Shown here: positions 25,536 through 34,242 of the stretch, one piece after another
Layout of the letters: each line of letters begins with the position of its first letter
Numbering within the stretch: position 1 is the stretch's first letter
Assembly: GCF_023169945.1 (NCBI RefSeq)
Contig: NZ_AP025591.1
Span: 2,192,501-2,256,500, forward strand
From: Anaeromyxobacter oryzae
GTDB taxonomy: Bacteria; Myxococcota; Myxococcia; Myxococcales; Anaeromyxobacteraceae
DNA length: 64,000 nucleotides
Direction: 5' to 3'
The notes under the pieces: model-generated
What the model was told of the DNA's origin: nothing
Databases searched by the model: none
The model's input: the letters and a program-made list of their open reading frames with translations, nothing else
Position numbers and translations under genes: made by a program

Positions 25536-26168
25536 TCACCGGCTCGGCCCGCGAAGACCGACGACCTCGCGCGAGAACGTCGCCTGCTCGGCGCAGTCGA
25601 GCATGAACCTGGCCACCGCGCGGAACGACATCGAGAAGCGGCCGGGCGGGAGCGCACCCGCGGCGCTGCGGTACGCTTCCTCCGGAGCCTCGACGAGCCG
25701 CGGTGGTCGCGCGATCGTCCAGTCGAAGGCGGTCGCCTGCACCACGGCCTCCATCTCCTCGAGATCCTCGACGTGGTTCCTGAGGAGCCATCGCCCGACG
25801 GCGAACCGAAGCCCCTGATCGGGGAACAGCAGGGCCGCCGACAGGACCACGAGCCGCTTCGGCCCTGCGGACTCCATCGCAGCGACCGTGCTCGCCGCGC
25901 ATTCCGCGAGCAGGCGGTGGGGGCGAATCGCCTCTCGCGGTGTCGGGCCGAGCACGGAGAGCACCGCGTCGTGTCCGGGCAGGGCCCGCGCGAGCTGATC
26001 GGCTTGCAGCGGATCGCCCTGGACGACCGCGAGCGCCGCGTCGGAGCGCGCGAGCTTGTGCGGCGAGCGGACGAAGGCCGTCACGCGGAAGCTCCGCGCC
26101 AGCGCGAGCTCGACGAGGTGCCTGCCCGTCCTTCCGGTCGCGCCCAGGATGAAGAGGTTTGGAGCCAT
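25536..26168 (-). CDS. NAD(P)-binding (SDR-like, NmrA/YwnB type) protein
   Basis: A 210-residue protein. The N-terminal dinucleotide-binding motif is LFILGATGRTGRHLVE at 5-20, followed by RVTAFVRSPHKL and a GDPLQADQLARAL block; this is the atypical SDR family of NAD(P)H-binding proteins with no Tyr-x3-Lys catalytic pair. Substrate unknown. It precedes the ECF41 sigma factor gene and is the likely partner or target, as in other ECF41 loci. Confidence 0.82.
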   Translation of the reverse strand: MAPNLFILGATGRTGRHLVELALARSFRVTAFVRSPHKLARSDAALAVVQGDPLQADQLARALPGHDAVLSVLGPTPREAIRPHRLLAECAASTVAAMESAGPKRLVVLSAALLFPDQGLRFAVGRWLLRNHVEDLEEMEAVVQATAFDWTIARPPRLVEAPEEAYRSAAGALPPGRFSMSFRAVARFMLDCAEQATFSREVVGLRGPSR

Positions 26169-26384
26169 GCCCTGAAGACCAGGCGGCACGGCGCGGCGTG
26201 ACGAGGCTGACCTCGAGTTCACGTCAGATATGAAGCATGGCTAGGCGCAGTCGCGAGGCGGCAACGGTGGCAGCAAGTCGTCAGTCCAGGACGCGGTAAG
26301 CCCACCGTCCGCCACGCCCCGCCGGACCTCGCGCGGGGTCGAGCGCTCTCTCGTGCCCTCGACGTGGCCGGCTATCATGGCGGG

Positions 26385-27295
26385 ATGAGCCCCTGGCCCG
26401 CCGCGCCGCCCGCCTTCGACTCCACGCCTCGGCTCGCGCCTCCGCCACGACACGTGCCGCTCTCGGTGCGGGCGCGGCTCCTCTTCGGCGGGTTCGGCGT
26501 CTTCGCCTGGATCTGGTTCGGGTTCGGCTCGTCGCTCGCGACGCTGTTCCTCCGCAACAGCGATCTCTCGTCGTGGCTCGCGTTCCGGGGCCCGGTCGCC
26601 GTGGCACGGGCGTCTCGCTCGGTTGCACGGCCTCCCACTTCTCCGAGGGCGGCTCTCGCGGGCGCGGCGGCACGCGGGTGTACGCCAACGCTTTCCGCTT
26701 CGAGGCGGACGGCGCGGCGCACGAGGGCGTCGCGTACGCGCCGGGCACCTGCGTTCGCGCAGGGAGCGCGGTCCTCGTCGAGTACCGCACCGACGATCCC
26801 GCGGTCTCGCGCATCGCCGGAATGCGGCGGGCGCCCTTCGGGCCCGGGACCTCGTTCGTCCTGATCTTCCCCATCGTGGGAGGGACGCTGGTGGCCTTCT
26901 CCCTCCGGAGCGGTTGCCGCGCGATCCGGCTCCTCCAGCACGGGCGGCTCGCCCTCGGAACGCTGGTCGGGAAGGAGCTCACCAACGTCCGCGTCAACCG
27001 CCGAACCGTCGCGAAGCTACGCTTCGCCATCGCGACCGAGACGGGCGCCCGTCACGAGGTCGTCGTGAAGACCCACCTCACGGAACGGCTCGAGGACGAC
27101 GCCCGCGAGCGGATCCTCTACGACCCCGCGCGGCCGAACGACGCCATCGCGTGGGATGTCCTGACCTGCGCCCCCGTGCTCGACCGCGTCGGCCAGCTCC
27201 AGCCCAAGGGGCTCGTCGGAACCGCCCTCGTGCTCGTGCCGCCCGCGGCAGCCGTCGTCGGGCACCTGTTCGCGCTCGGCGCGTTCGCGTCCTGA
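26385..27295 (+). pseudogene. DUF3592-like membrane protein gene broken by a frameshift
   Basis: Two overlapping frames together form one protein. The first (from ATG 26385) gives a membrane helix (FGGFGVFAWIWFGFG) and reaches AFRGPVAVARA. The second continues from about 26600 with SLGCTASHFSEGG, a YANAFRFEADGAAHEGVAYAPG strand, a PAVSRIAGMRRAPFGPG turn and a further membrane helix. This order is that of DUF3592-type proteins, in which a VARG stretch runs into the beta strands. The switch lies between about 26601 and 26625 and fits the loss of one base. It may be a real pseudogene or a sequencing error. The C-terminal part has another hydrophobic helix near its end. Confidence 0.7.
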
Positions 27296-27516
27296 TCTCC
27301 GGGCGGGCTCGCCGGCGAGCTGCGAGCCTCGAGCGCCGTCGGCAGCGGCGATGCCATCGCGGCACCGTCCGAGTCCGCTTGGGCTCGCCCCAGAAGGCGC
27401 GGGCGCGGGCGCGGGCGTGGAGAAACCAACGAGGCGCAGTTCAGCAACGGGTCAGCGCAGTCGACCCTGGGCGGGCGCTCGCTTCGTGCGGCGCCCGGCC
27501 GTGCCGCGAGGGCGCC

Positions 27517-28533
27517 GTGAAGCAGTGGCAGGAGACGGCCGAGATCCTCTCCCAGGTCGCCGGACAGGCGCAGGCGGGCAGACGAGCCGCGGTCGCGACG
27601 GTGGTTCGCATCCGGGGCTCGGCCTACCGGCGGCCGGGCGCCAAGCTCCTCGTGCGAGACGACGGCAGCACGAGCGGCAGCGTGAGCGGAGGCTGCCTCG
27701 AGGCGGACGTCCGGGAGCGGGCGCTCGCCGTGCTCCGGGACGCGACGCCCCGTCTCGTCCACTACGAGACCGGCTCGGACGATCATCAGGTCTTCGGTCT
27801 CGGGCTCGGCTGCAACGGCGCGGTGGACGTCTTCGTCCAGCCCGCGACGACGCCGGCGTTCCTCGACGCGGCGAGGCGCATCCGCGAGTGCCTCGCAGGC
27901 GACACGCCGTTCGGCATCTCCACCACCCTCGTGGGCGCCCGTGCCGGCGACGTGTCGGTCCTCGCGTTCGTCGGCGACGCCGAGACGGGGATCGAGGCGC
28001 AGGCGGCGGACGTCTTCACGGAGGTGCTCCGGCCCCCGCCGCACCTCGTCGTCTTCGGCGCGGGCGACGATGCGCTCCCGCTCGCACGGTACGCCGCGGA
28101 CGCCGGGTTCCGGGTCGCCCTCGTCGACCATCGCCCGGCGTTCCTGTCCCCCGAGCGGTTCCCGGGCCAGGTCGGCCGGCTCGAGCTGCGCCCCGAGGAC
28201 GACGCCGCGTCCTCCTCGCTGCCGCTCGGAGGCGAGGCCTACGCGGTCGTGAAGACCCACTCCCTCGCCCACGACCGCGAGTGGGTCCGGCGGCTGATCG
28301 GGACCGACGTCGCCTACATCGGCGTGCTCGGGCCCCGCGCACGCGTCGAGGAGATCCTGCACGAGGTCGGCGCGGCGAGCGACGAACGGGTCTTCGGCCC
28401 GGTCGGGCTGGACCTCGGAGCGGACGGTCCCGAGCAGGTCGCCCTGAGCATCGTCGCTGAGCTGCTCGCGGTGCGGTCCGGGCGGGCGCCGGGACACCTC
28501 CGCAGGAGGAGGGGCGCGATCCATGCCTCCTGA
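27517..28533 (+). CDS. XdhC/CoxI-family molybdenum enzyme maturation protein
   Basis: A 338-residue protein. The N-terminal XdhC_CoxI domain shows VVRIRGSAYRRPGAKL and SGSVSGGCLEADVRERAL; the C-terminal Rossmann domain has HLVVFGAGDDALPLARYA and YIGVLGPRARVE. XdhC proteins bind the molybdenum cofactor and help with its sulfuration and insertion into molybdenum hydroxylases; for CO dehydrogenase the equivalents are CoxF and CoxI. It is the first gene of the nine-gene CODH cluster. The start is GTG with GAGGG just upstream. A second XdhC lies two genes on. Confidence 0.87.
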   Translation: MKQWQETAEILSQVAGQAQAGRRAAVATVVRIRGSAYRRPGAKLLVRDDGSTSGSVSGGCLEADVRERALAVLRDATPRLVHYETGSDDHQVFGLGLGCNGAVDVFVQPATTPAFLDAARRIRECLAGDTPFGISTTLVGARAGDVSVLAFVGDAETGIEAQAADVFTEVLRPPPHLVVFGAGDDALPLARYAADAGFRVALVDHRPAFLSPERFPGQVGRLELRPEDDAASSSLPLGGEAYAVVKTHSLAHDREWVRRLIGTDVAYIGVLGPRARVEEILHEVGAASDERVFGPVGLDLGADGPEQVALSIVAELLAVRSGRAPGHLRRRRGAIHAS

Positions 28534-29137
28534 GCGGACCGGCTCCATCGCGGCGGTCGTGCTCGCCGCCGGCTCGTCGGCGCGCATGGGCAGGAACAAG
28601 CTCCTGCTGAGCCTCGGCGGCGAGAGCGTGCTCCGCCGCGCCGTTCGACGGGCCTCCGAGGCCGGGCTCGATCCCGTGCTGGTCGTCCTCGGCCACGACG
28701 CCGGGCGCGCGACGGCGGAGCTGGCCGGGCTGGCGTGCCGGCCGGTCGTGAACCCCGAGTGGTCGCTCGGGAAGAGCGCGTCGGTCCGGGCGGGGATCGC
28801 CGCGGTACCTCCGGAGGCCATCGCCGCGATCGTGATGCTCGCGGACATGCCACTCGTGACGGCGGAGATGCTGGCGGAGCTCGCGCGGACCTATCGCCGG
28901 GGGGCCGCGCGCGCCGTCGCCTCCCGGTACGGCGACGTCCACGCCCCGCCCATCCTCTACGACCGCACGCTGTTCGACGAGCTCGTCGCGACGAAGGGGG
29001 ACCACTGCGGGAAGCACGTCGTGAAGCATCACGGCGCCGAGGCCGCCGTCGTGACCTGGCCGCCCGCCGCGCTCGCGGATCTCGACGTCCCCGCGGACTA
29101 CGAGCGGATCCGGGCCGCCGAGCTCGAGGGGCGGTGA
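28523..29137 (+). CDS. MocA-like molybdenum cofactor nucleotidyltransferase family protein
   Basis: A 204-residue protein with the nucleotidyltransferase signature LAAGSSARMGRNKLLL at 14-29 and the downstream GKSASVRAGIAA and ADMPLV motifs. This family (MocA, MobA-like) converts molybdopterin to its cytosine or guanine dinucleotide. CO dehydrogenases use the cytosine form, so MocA is the expected activity here. The ATG overlaps the end of the upstream XdhC gene and is preceded by GGAGGAGGGG, so translation is coupled. Confidence 0.86.
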   Translation: MPPERTGSIAAVVLAAGSSARMGRNKLLLSLGGESVLRRAVRRASEAGLDPVLVVLGHDAGRATAELAGLACRPVVNPEWSLGKSASVRAGIAAVPPEAIAAIVMLADMPLVTAEMLAELARTYRRGAARAVASRYGDVHAPPILYDRTLFDELVATKGDHCGKHVVKHHGAEAAVVTWPPAALADLDVPADYERIRAAELEGR

Positions 29138-29140
29138 CCC

Positions 29141-30133
29141 ATGCGGGCGGAGCTCCTCCAGCTCGCCGCCGAGCTCTCCGCGCGCGGAGAACCGTTCGTC
29201 TTCGCCATCGTGGTGCGACGCGAGCCGGCCAGCTCGGCACAGCCCGGGAACATGGCGGTCGTCACGAAGGAGGGCGTCGTGCACGGCTGGCTCGCCGGCA
29301 GCTGCGTCCAGCCCACCGTGGAGCGCGAGGCGCGGCAGGTGCTCGCGGAGGGGCGGCCGCGCCTGATCTCGCTCTCGCCCGAGCCCGCCCGGGACCGCCG
29401 TCCCGGCGTCGTCGTCCACCCCATGACGTGCCACAGCGGAGGGACCGTGGACATCTACCTCGAGCCCGTCCGGCCCGCGCCGCGCCTGCTCGTCTTCGGC
29501 GCGGCGCCGACCGCCCAGGCGCTCTGCGCCCTCGGCAAGGCGATGGGGTACGCGATCGACGTGGTCGATCCCGACGCGCGCCGGGACGTGTTCCCCGCGG
29601 CGGACCGCGTCCTCCCGGAGCTGCCCCCGGGCGACCCGCCGACCGCGCCCCGCACCCGCGCCGCCGACGTGTACGCGGCCGTCGTGACGATGGGCCAGCG
29701 GGACGACGAGGCGCTCCTCGCCGCGCTCTCGCTCGAGCCCGCGTACCTGGGCGTGGTCGCGAGCCGCCGCCGCTACGCGGAGCTCCGCGACCTCGTCGCC
29801 GGCCGCACGCCGCCCGACGGGCTCGCGCGCGTGCGGAACCCCGCCGGGCTCGACCTCGGCGCGCGGCTCCCCGAGGAGATCGCGCTCAGCGTCCTCGCGG
29901 AGATCGTGCAGCTGCGGCGGGCCGCCGAGCGGCAGCCGGTGATCGCGCCGCCCACGCCCGCCGCCGAGGAGACGGCCCTCGATCCGATCTGCGGCATGAC
30001 CGTCGTGGTCGCGCGGGCGCGCCACACCGCCGAGCACGCCGGGCGCACCTGGTACTTCTGCAACGCGCGGTGCAGGGAGCGCTTCCTCGCGACCCCGGAG
30101 CGATGGACCTCCACCGCGGGAGCCTCGCCGTGA
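29141..30133 (+). CDS. XdhC-family protein fused to a C-terminal YHS domain
   Basis: A 330-residue protein. The XdhC_CoxI region carries GNMAVVTKEGVVHGWLAG and SCVQPTVEREA, and the Rossmann region LLVFGAAPTAQALCALGKA. After a short linker, residues 283-322 form a YHS domain (DPICGMTV, then WYFCNARCRERF) with the cysteines of that metal-binding module. The fusion is unusual for CoxF-like proteins. It could bind a metal, perhaps copper, related to the Mo-Cu centre of the enzyme; this is inference. It sits between the MocA-like and CoxD genes and overlaps CoxD by 4 bases. Confidence 0.85.
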   Translation: MRAELLQLAAELSARGEPFVFAIVVRREPASSAQPGNMAVVTKEGVVHGWLAGSCVQPTVEREARQVLAEGRPRLISLSPEPARDRRPGVVVHPMTCHSGGTVDIYLEPVRPAPRLLVFGAAPTAQALCALGKAMGYAIDVVDPDARRDVFPAADRVLPELPPGDPPTAPRTRAADVYAAVVTMGQRDDEALLAALSLEPAYLGVVASRRRYAELRDLVAGRTPPDGLARVRNPAGLDLGARLPEEIALSVLAEIVQLRRAAERQPVIAPPTPAAEETALDPICGMTVVVARARHTAEHAGRTWYFCNARCRERFLATPERWTSTAGASP

Positions 30134-31023
30134 CCCCCGAGGTCCGCGAGCTGCACGACGGGCTCGAGCGGCACGGCTACGTCGCCGATCCGGCGATCGC
30201 GACGGCGCTGTTCCTCGCGACGGACCTCCGCAAGCCACTGCTCATCGAGGGCGATGCCGGCGTCGGGAAGACCGAGACCGCGAAGGTGCTCGCGGCCGCG
30301 CTCGGGACCGAGCTCATCCGCCTCCAGTGCTACGAGGGGCTCGACGCCGCGACGGCGCTCTACGAGTGGAACTACCCGCGCCAGATGCTCCGCATCCGCC
30401 TGGCGGAGCAGGCGGGGCGGGAGGCGACGGAGACGGAGTCAGCCATCTTCGGCCGCGACTACCTCCTCGAGCGGCCGCTCCTCCGCGCGATCACGCGCGT
30501 CGAGGGGCCTCCCGTCCTGCTGATCGACGAGGTGGATCGGGCCGACGACGGGTTCGAGGCCTTCCTCCTCGAGCTGCTCTCGGACTTCCAGGTGACCATC
30601 CCCGAGCTCGGGACGATCCGCGCGGTCCACGTACCGTACGTCGTCCTCACCTCGAACAGGACGCGCGAGATCGGCGACGCCCTCCGGCGGCGGTGCCTGT
30701 ACCTCTACATCGAGCACCCGGATTTCGAGAAGGAGGTCCGGATCCTCCGCCGCCGCGTCCCCGAGGCGAGCGGCGAGCTCGCCGGGGAGGTCGCCCGCTT
30801 CGTCCAGGCCCTCCGGCGCCGCCGCCTCGCGAAGGTGCCGGGCGTGGCGGAGAGCATCGACTGGACGCAGGCGCTGGTCCGGCTCCGCCGTGCGCACCTC
30901 GACGAGGAGGGCGTCACCGCCACGCTGGGCTGCCTCCTCAAGGACCGGCACGATCTCCAGGAGCTGTCGCCGGGGACGCTGGGGCCGATGCTGGCCGAGG
31001 CGCGGAAGGGCTCGCCGTCATGA
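30130..31023 (+). CDS. coxD: MoxR-type AAA+ ATPase CoxD
   Basis: A 297-residue AAA+ ATPase of the MoxR family. Walker A is GDAGVGKT near 38-45, Walker B is LLIDEVDRAD, with sensor residues in VVLTSNRTREIGDALRRR. CoxD is required to build the Mo-Cu active site of CO dehydrogenase, working with the VWA protein CoxE. I place the start at GTG 30130, where GGGAG lies 8 bases upstream and the stop of the previous gene overlaps; ATG 30103 is an alternative with a badly spaced site. Confidence 0.88.
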   Translation: MTPEVRELHDGLERHGYVADPAIATALFLATDLRKPLLIEGDAGVGKTETAKVLAAALGTELIRLQCYEGLDAATALYEWNYPRQMLRIRLAEQAGREATETESAIFGRDYLLERPLLRAITRVEGPPVLLIDEVDRADDGFEAFLLELLSDFQVTIPELGTIRAVHVPYVVLTSNRTREIGDALRRRCLYLYIEHPDFEKEVRILRRRVPEASGELAGEVARFVQALRRRRLAKVPGVAESIDWTQALVRLRRAHLDEEGVTATLGCLLKDRHDLQELSPGTLGPMLAEARKGSPS

Positions 31024-32165
31024 TCGCCGCCGACCTCGCGCCCGCCGTCGCCCGGCTCGGCCGGACCCTGCGCGAGCGGGGGATCGGCGTCGGGATCGGT
31101 GACGAGGTGGACGCGGCCCGGGCGCTCGCGCGCCTCCGGGACCCGGATCGCGAGGAGGTGCGCTGGGCGCTCCGGATCGCTCTCAAGATCCGCCACCCGG
31201 ACTGGGCGCGGTTCGACGCGATCCTGGAGGGGCTGTGGCCGGATCCGCCGCGCCCTCCGGATCCGGTGGGCTCCGCTCCGACGGCCTCCATCGACGGGAA
31301 GCGCCCGGGACGCGGGGCGGTTGCAGCCCCCTCGTTCCGACCCGCTTCCCCGGTAGAGCAGAGGGGAGGAGATTCTCGCGGCGAGGAGGAGGGTGAGCTC
31401 CCCGGCTACAGCCCTGCCGCCCTCCTCCGCAACAAGCCGTTCGAGGAGCTCACGCCGGCCGACCTGGTCGCGATGGAGCGCGTGCTCGCACGGCTCGCGG
31501 CGAGGCTCGCAGCGCGGCGGAGCCGACGCCTCGTCCCGTCCCCGGGGCGCGGTGTACCCGACCTCCGCCGGAGCCTCCGCGGCGCGATCGCGACGGGAGG
31601 CGAGCTCCTCTCGATCGCGCGCCGCGCGCGCGCCATCGAGGCGCCGCGGCTCGTTTTCCTCTGCGACACGAGCGGTTCGATGGACGCCCACGCGCGCTTC
31701 CTGCTCGCGTTCGTGCTCGCGCTCCGGCGCGCGGCGCGGTCCACCGAGGTGTTCGCGTTCAACACGGAGCTCACCCGGCTGACGGCGTGCCTCGCGCCCG
31801 GCGCCATCGGCCTCGCGCTCGACCGCCTCGCGGCGGCCGTCCCGGACTGGGCTGGCGGGACGCGCATCGGCGATTCCCTCGCCCGGTTCGTCGCCGAGCA
31901 CCTGCCCTCCCGGGTGGACGCACGGACCGTGGTCGTCGTCCTCAGCGACGGTCTCGACCGCGGGGACCCCGCGACGCTCGCAGACGCGATGCGGACGATC
32001 CAGGCGCGCGCGCGCAAGGTCATCTGGCTGAACCCCCTCCTCGGCGATCCCCGCTACGCGCCGGAGGCGCGCGGGATGGCGGCGGCGCTGCCCTTCGTCG
32101 ACGAGTTCCTGCCGGCGCACGATCTCGCCTCCCTCGAGCGCCTCGTCCCTCACCTCTCGGCCTGA
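31020..32165 (+). CDS. coxE: VWA-domain protein CoxE
   Basis: A 381-residue protein. The C-terminal half is a von Willebrand factor A domain with the metal-ion-dependent adhesion motif D-x-S-x-S (DTSGSM near 220-225), followed by GGTRIGDSL and [11 protein letters not shown]. The N-terminal half has the CoxE-type helical region. CoxE pairs with the AAA+ ATPase CoxD in maturation of the CO dehydrogenase active site. The ATG overlaps the CoxD stop (ATGA). Confidence 0.88.
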   Translation: MIAADLAPAVARLGRTLRERGIGVGIGDEVDAARALARLRDPDREEVRWALRIALKIRHPDWARFDAILEGLWPDPPRPPDPVGSAPTASIDGKRPGRGAVAAPSFRPASPVEQRGGDSRGEEEGELPGYSPAALLRNKPFEELTPADLVAMERVLARLAARLAARRSRRLVPSPGRGVPDLRRSLRGAIATGGELLSIARRARAIEAPRLVFLCDTSGSMDAHARFLLAFVLALRRAARSTEVFAFNTELTRLTACLAPGAIGLALDRLAAAVPDWAGGTRIGDSLARFVAEHLPSRVDARTVVVVLSDGLDRGDPATLADAMRTIQARARKVIWLNPLLGDPRYAPEARGMAAALPFVDEFLPAHDLASLERLVPHLSA

Positions 32166-32167
32166 CG

Positions 32168-32869
32168 ATGCCCTTCCGAATCGACAAGACCTTCGTCCTC
32201 CGGGCTCCCGCCCCCGCCGTCTGGCAGTTCCTCATCGACCCGCGTCGCGTCGCCCGGTGCATGCCGGGGGCGGCCGTCACCGACCAGCTCGACGACAAGA
32301 CCTACGCCGGAACCCTGCTGGTGAAGGTCGGACCCGTCTCCGCCAGCTACAAGGGCCAGATGACATTCGCGCGGCTCGACGCGCAGGGGCGGTCCGCGGA
32401 GATCGTCGCGTCGGGCCAGGACGTGCGCGGAAAGGGCGGCGCGACGATGCGGCTCACGAGCCGGCTCGTGGAGCGCGCTCCCGGCGAGACCGAGGTCGTC
32501 GCCTCCTCCGAGGTGAACGTGTCCGGGATCCTCGCGCAGATGGGGCGCGGGATGATCCAGGACGTCGGCGACCAGATCTTCGCGCGGTTCACGGAGGGGA
32601 TGCGCTCCGAGCTGGAGGCGGCCGCCGCCGCGCCGGGTCCCGAGACGCCCGTCGGCGCCCCCGGTGTCCGCGCCGCCGCGCCCCGCGCGCCCGAGGCCGT
32701 CCCGCCCTTCGTCGCGCCTCCCGCCGCGCCCGTCGACGTCCTGTCGCTGGGCGCGGGCGCGGCCGCGCGGGCCGCGGGCCGTTCCCTCCGCCGTCCCCAG
32801 GTCTGGATCGCCGTCGCGATCCTCGCCGCCCTCGCCGCGCTCTGGCTCGCCGCCCGAGCGCGGCGGTAG
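32168..32869 (+). CDS. coxG: CoxG (SRPBCC-type CO dehydrogenase subunit G) with C-terminal membrane anchor
   Basis: A 233-residue protein. The first 145 residues are a CoxG/SRPBCC domain ([20 protein letters not shown], then [12 protein letters not shown]). A proline- and alanine-rich linker follows, and a single membrane helix lies at about 210-229 ([19 protein letters not shown]). CoxG is thought to tether CO dehydrogenase to the cytoplasmic membrane or carry a quinone; the anchor here fits. It starts 2 bases after the CoxE stop. Confidence 0.87.
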   Translation: MPFRIDKTFVLRAPAPAVWQFLIDPRRVARCMPGAAVTDQLDDKTYAGTLLVKVGPVSASYKGQMTFARLDAQGRSAEIVASGQDVRGKGGATMRLTSRLVERAPGETEVVASSEVNVSGILAQMGRGMIQDVGDQIFARFTEGMRSELEAAAAAPGPETPVGAPGVRAAAPRAPEAVPPFVAPPAAPVDVLSLGAGAAARAAGRSLRRPQVWIAVAILAALAALWLAARARR

Positions 32870-32884
32870 CAGGAAGGAGCCGCC

Positions 32885-33760
32885 ATGATCCCTGCCTCGT
32901 TCGACTATCACGCACCGAGCACGCTCCCGGAGGCGGTGGCGCTGCTCGCGCGCCACCGCGACGACGCGAAGGTGCTCGCGGGCGGGCAGAGCCTCCTTCC
33001 CCTCCTGAAGCTGAGGCTCGGTCAGCCCGCCCACCTCGTGGACATCGGCCGGATCCCCGGGCTCGAGTTCGTCGAGGAGAAGGACGGCGTCCTCCGGATC
33101 GGCGGACGGACCCGCGAGGCGGTGCTCGAGCGCTCCGAGATCATCCGCTCCCGGTGGCCGCTCCTCGCGGACACCACGGCGGTGATCGCCGACCCGCTCG
33201 TCCGGAACCTCGCCACGGTCGGCGGCAACCTCGCGCACGGCGACCCGGCCAACGACCACCCCGCCGCGATGATCGCCCTCGGCGCGCGGGTGGTCGCGAC
33301 CGGGCCGAAGGGGACGCGGGAGATCGCGGTGGCCGAGCTCTTCACCAACCTGTTCACCACCGTCCTCGAGCCGGACGAGATCCTGACCGAGATCCGCGTG
33401 CCGATCCCGCCACCGCGAAGCGGCGGCGCGTATCGCAAGCTCGAGCGGAAGGTGGGCGACTTCGCCACCGCCGCCTCCGCCGTCCAGCTGACGCTCTCGC
33501 CGGGCGGCGAGGTCGAGCGGGTGGGGATCGCGCTGACGAACGCCGGCCCCGTTCCGGTGGAGGCGACCGAGGCCGAGCGACACCTCATGGGGAAGAGGCT
33601 CGACGACGCGACGATCGCCGAGGCGGCCCGGCTCGCGGGGATGGCGGCGCACCCCACCGCCGACCGCCGCGGCACGGTCGAGTACAAGCGCGAGATGGCG
33701 CGCGTGCTCACGGCGCGCGCGCTGCGGGCCGCCGCCGAGCGGGCGAGAGGAGGACGGTAG
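32885..33760 (+). CDS. coxM: CO dehydrogenase medium subunit, FAD-binding
   Basis: A 291-residue flavoprotein of the xanthine dehydrogenase/CoxM type. The FAD pyrophosphate loop is AGGQSLLP at about 33-40, and a second FAD motif [11 protein letters not shown] at about 111-121. FAD passes electrons from the two [2Fe-2S] clusters of CoxS to the quinone pool. AGGAAGGAG precedes the ATG. The order coxM-coxS-coxL is the usual one for form I enzymes. Confidence 0.92.
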   Translation: MIPASFDYHAPSTLPEAVALLARHRDDAKVLAGGQSLLPLLKLRLGQPAHLVDIGRIPGLEFVEEKDGVLRIGGRTREAVLERSEIIRSRWPLLADTTAVIADPLVRNLATVGGNLAHGDPANDHPAAMIALGARVVATGPKGTREIAVAELFTNLFTTVLEPDEILTEIRVPIPPPRSGGAYRKLERKVGDFATAASAVQLTLSPGGEVERVGIALTNAGPVPVEATEAERHLMGKRLDDATIAEAARLAGMAAHPTADRRGTVEYKREMARVLTARALRAAAERARGGR

Positions 33761-33762
33761 CC

Positions 33763-34239
<477 letters not shown>

Positions 34240-34242
34240 GCC

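Noticed and set aside
27341..27354. GG-N10-GC upstream of the CO dehydrogenase cluster
   Set aside because: Only four of seven -24 bases match and the -12 box is ATGC; such pairs are frequent by chance in GC-rich DNA and no activator gene is adjacent.
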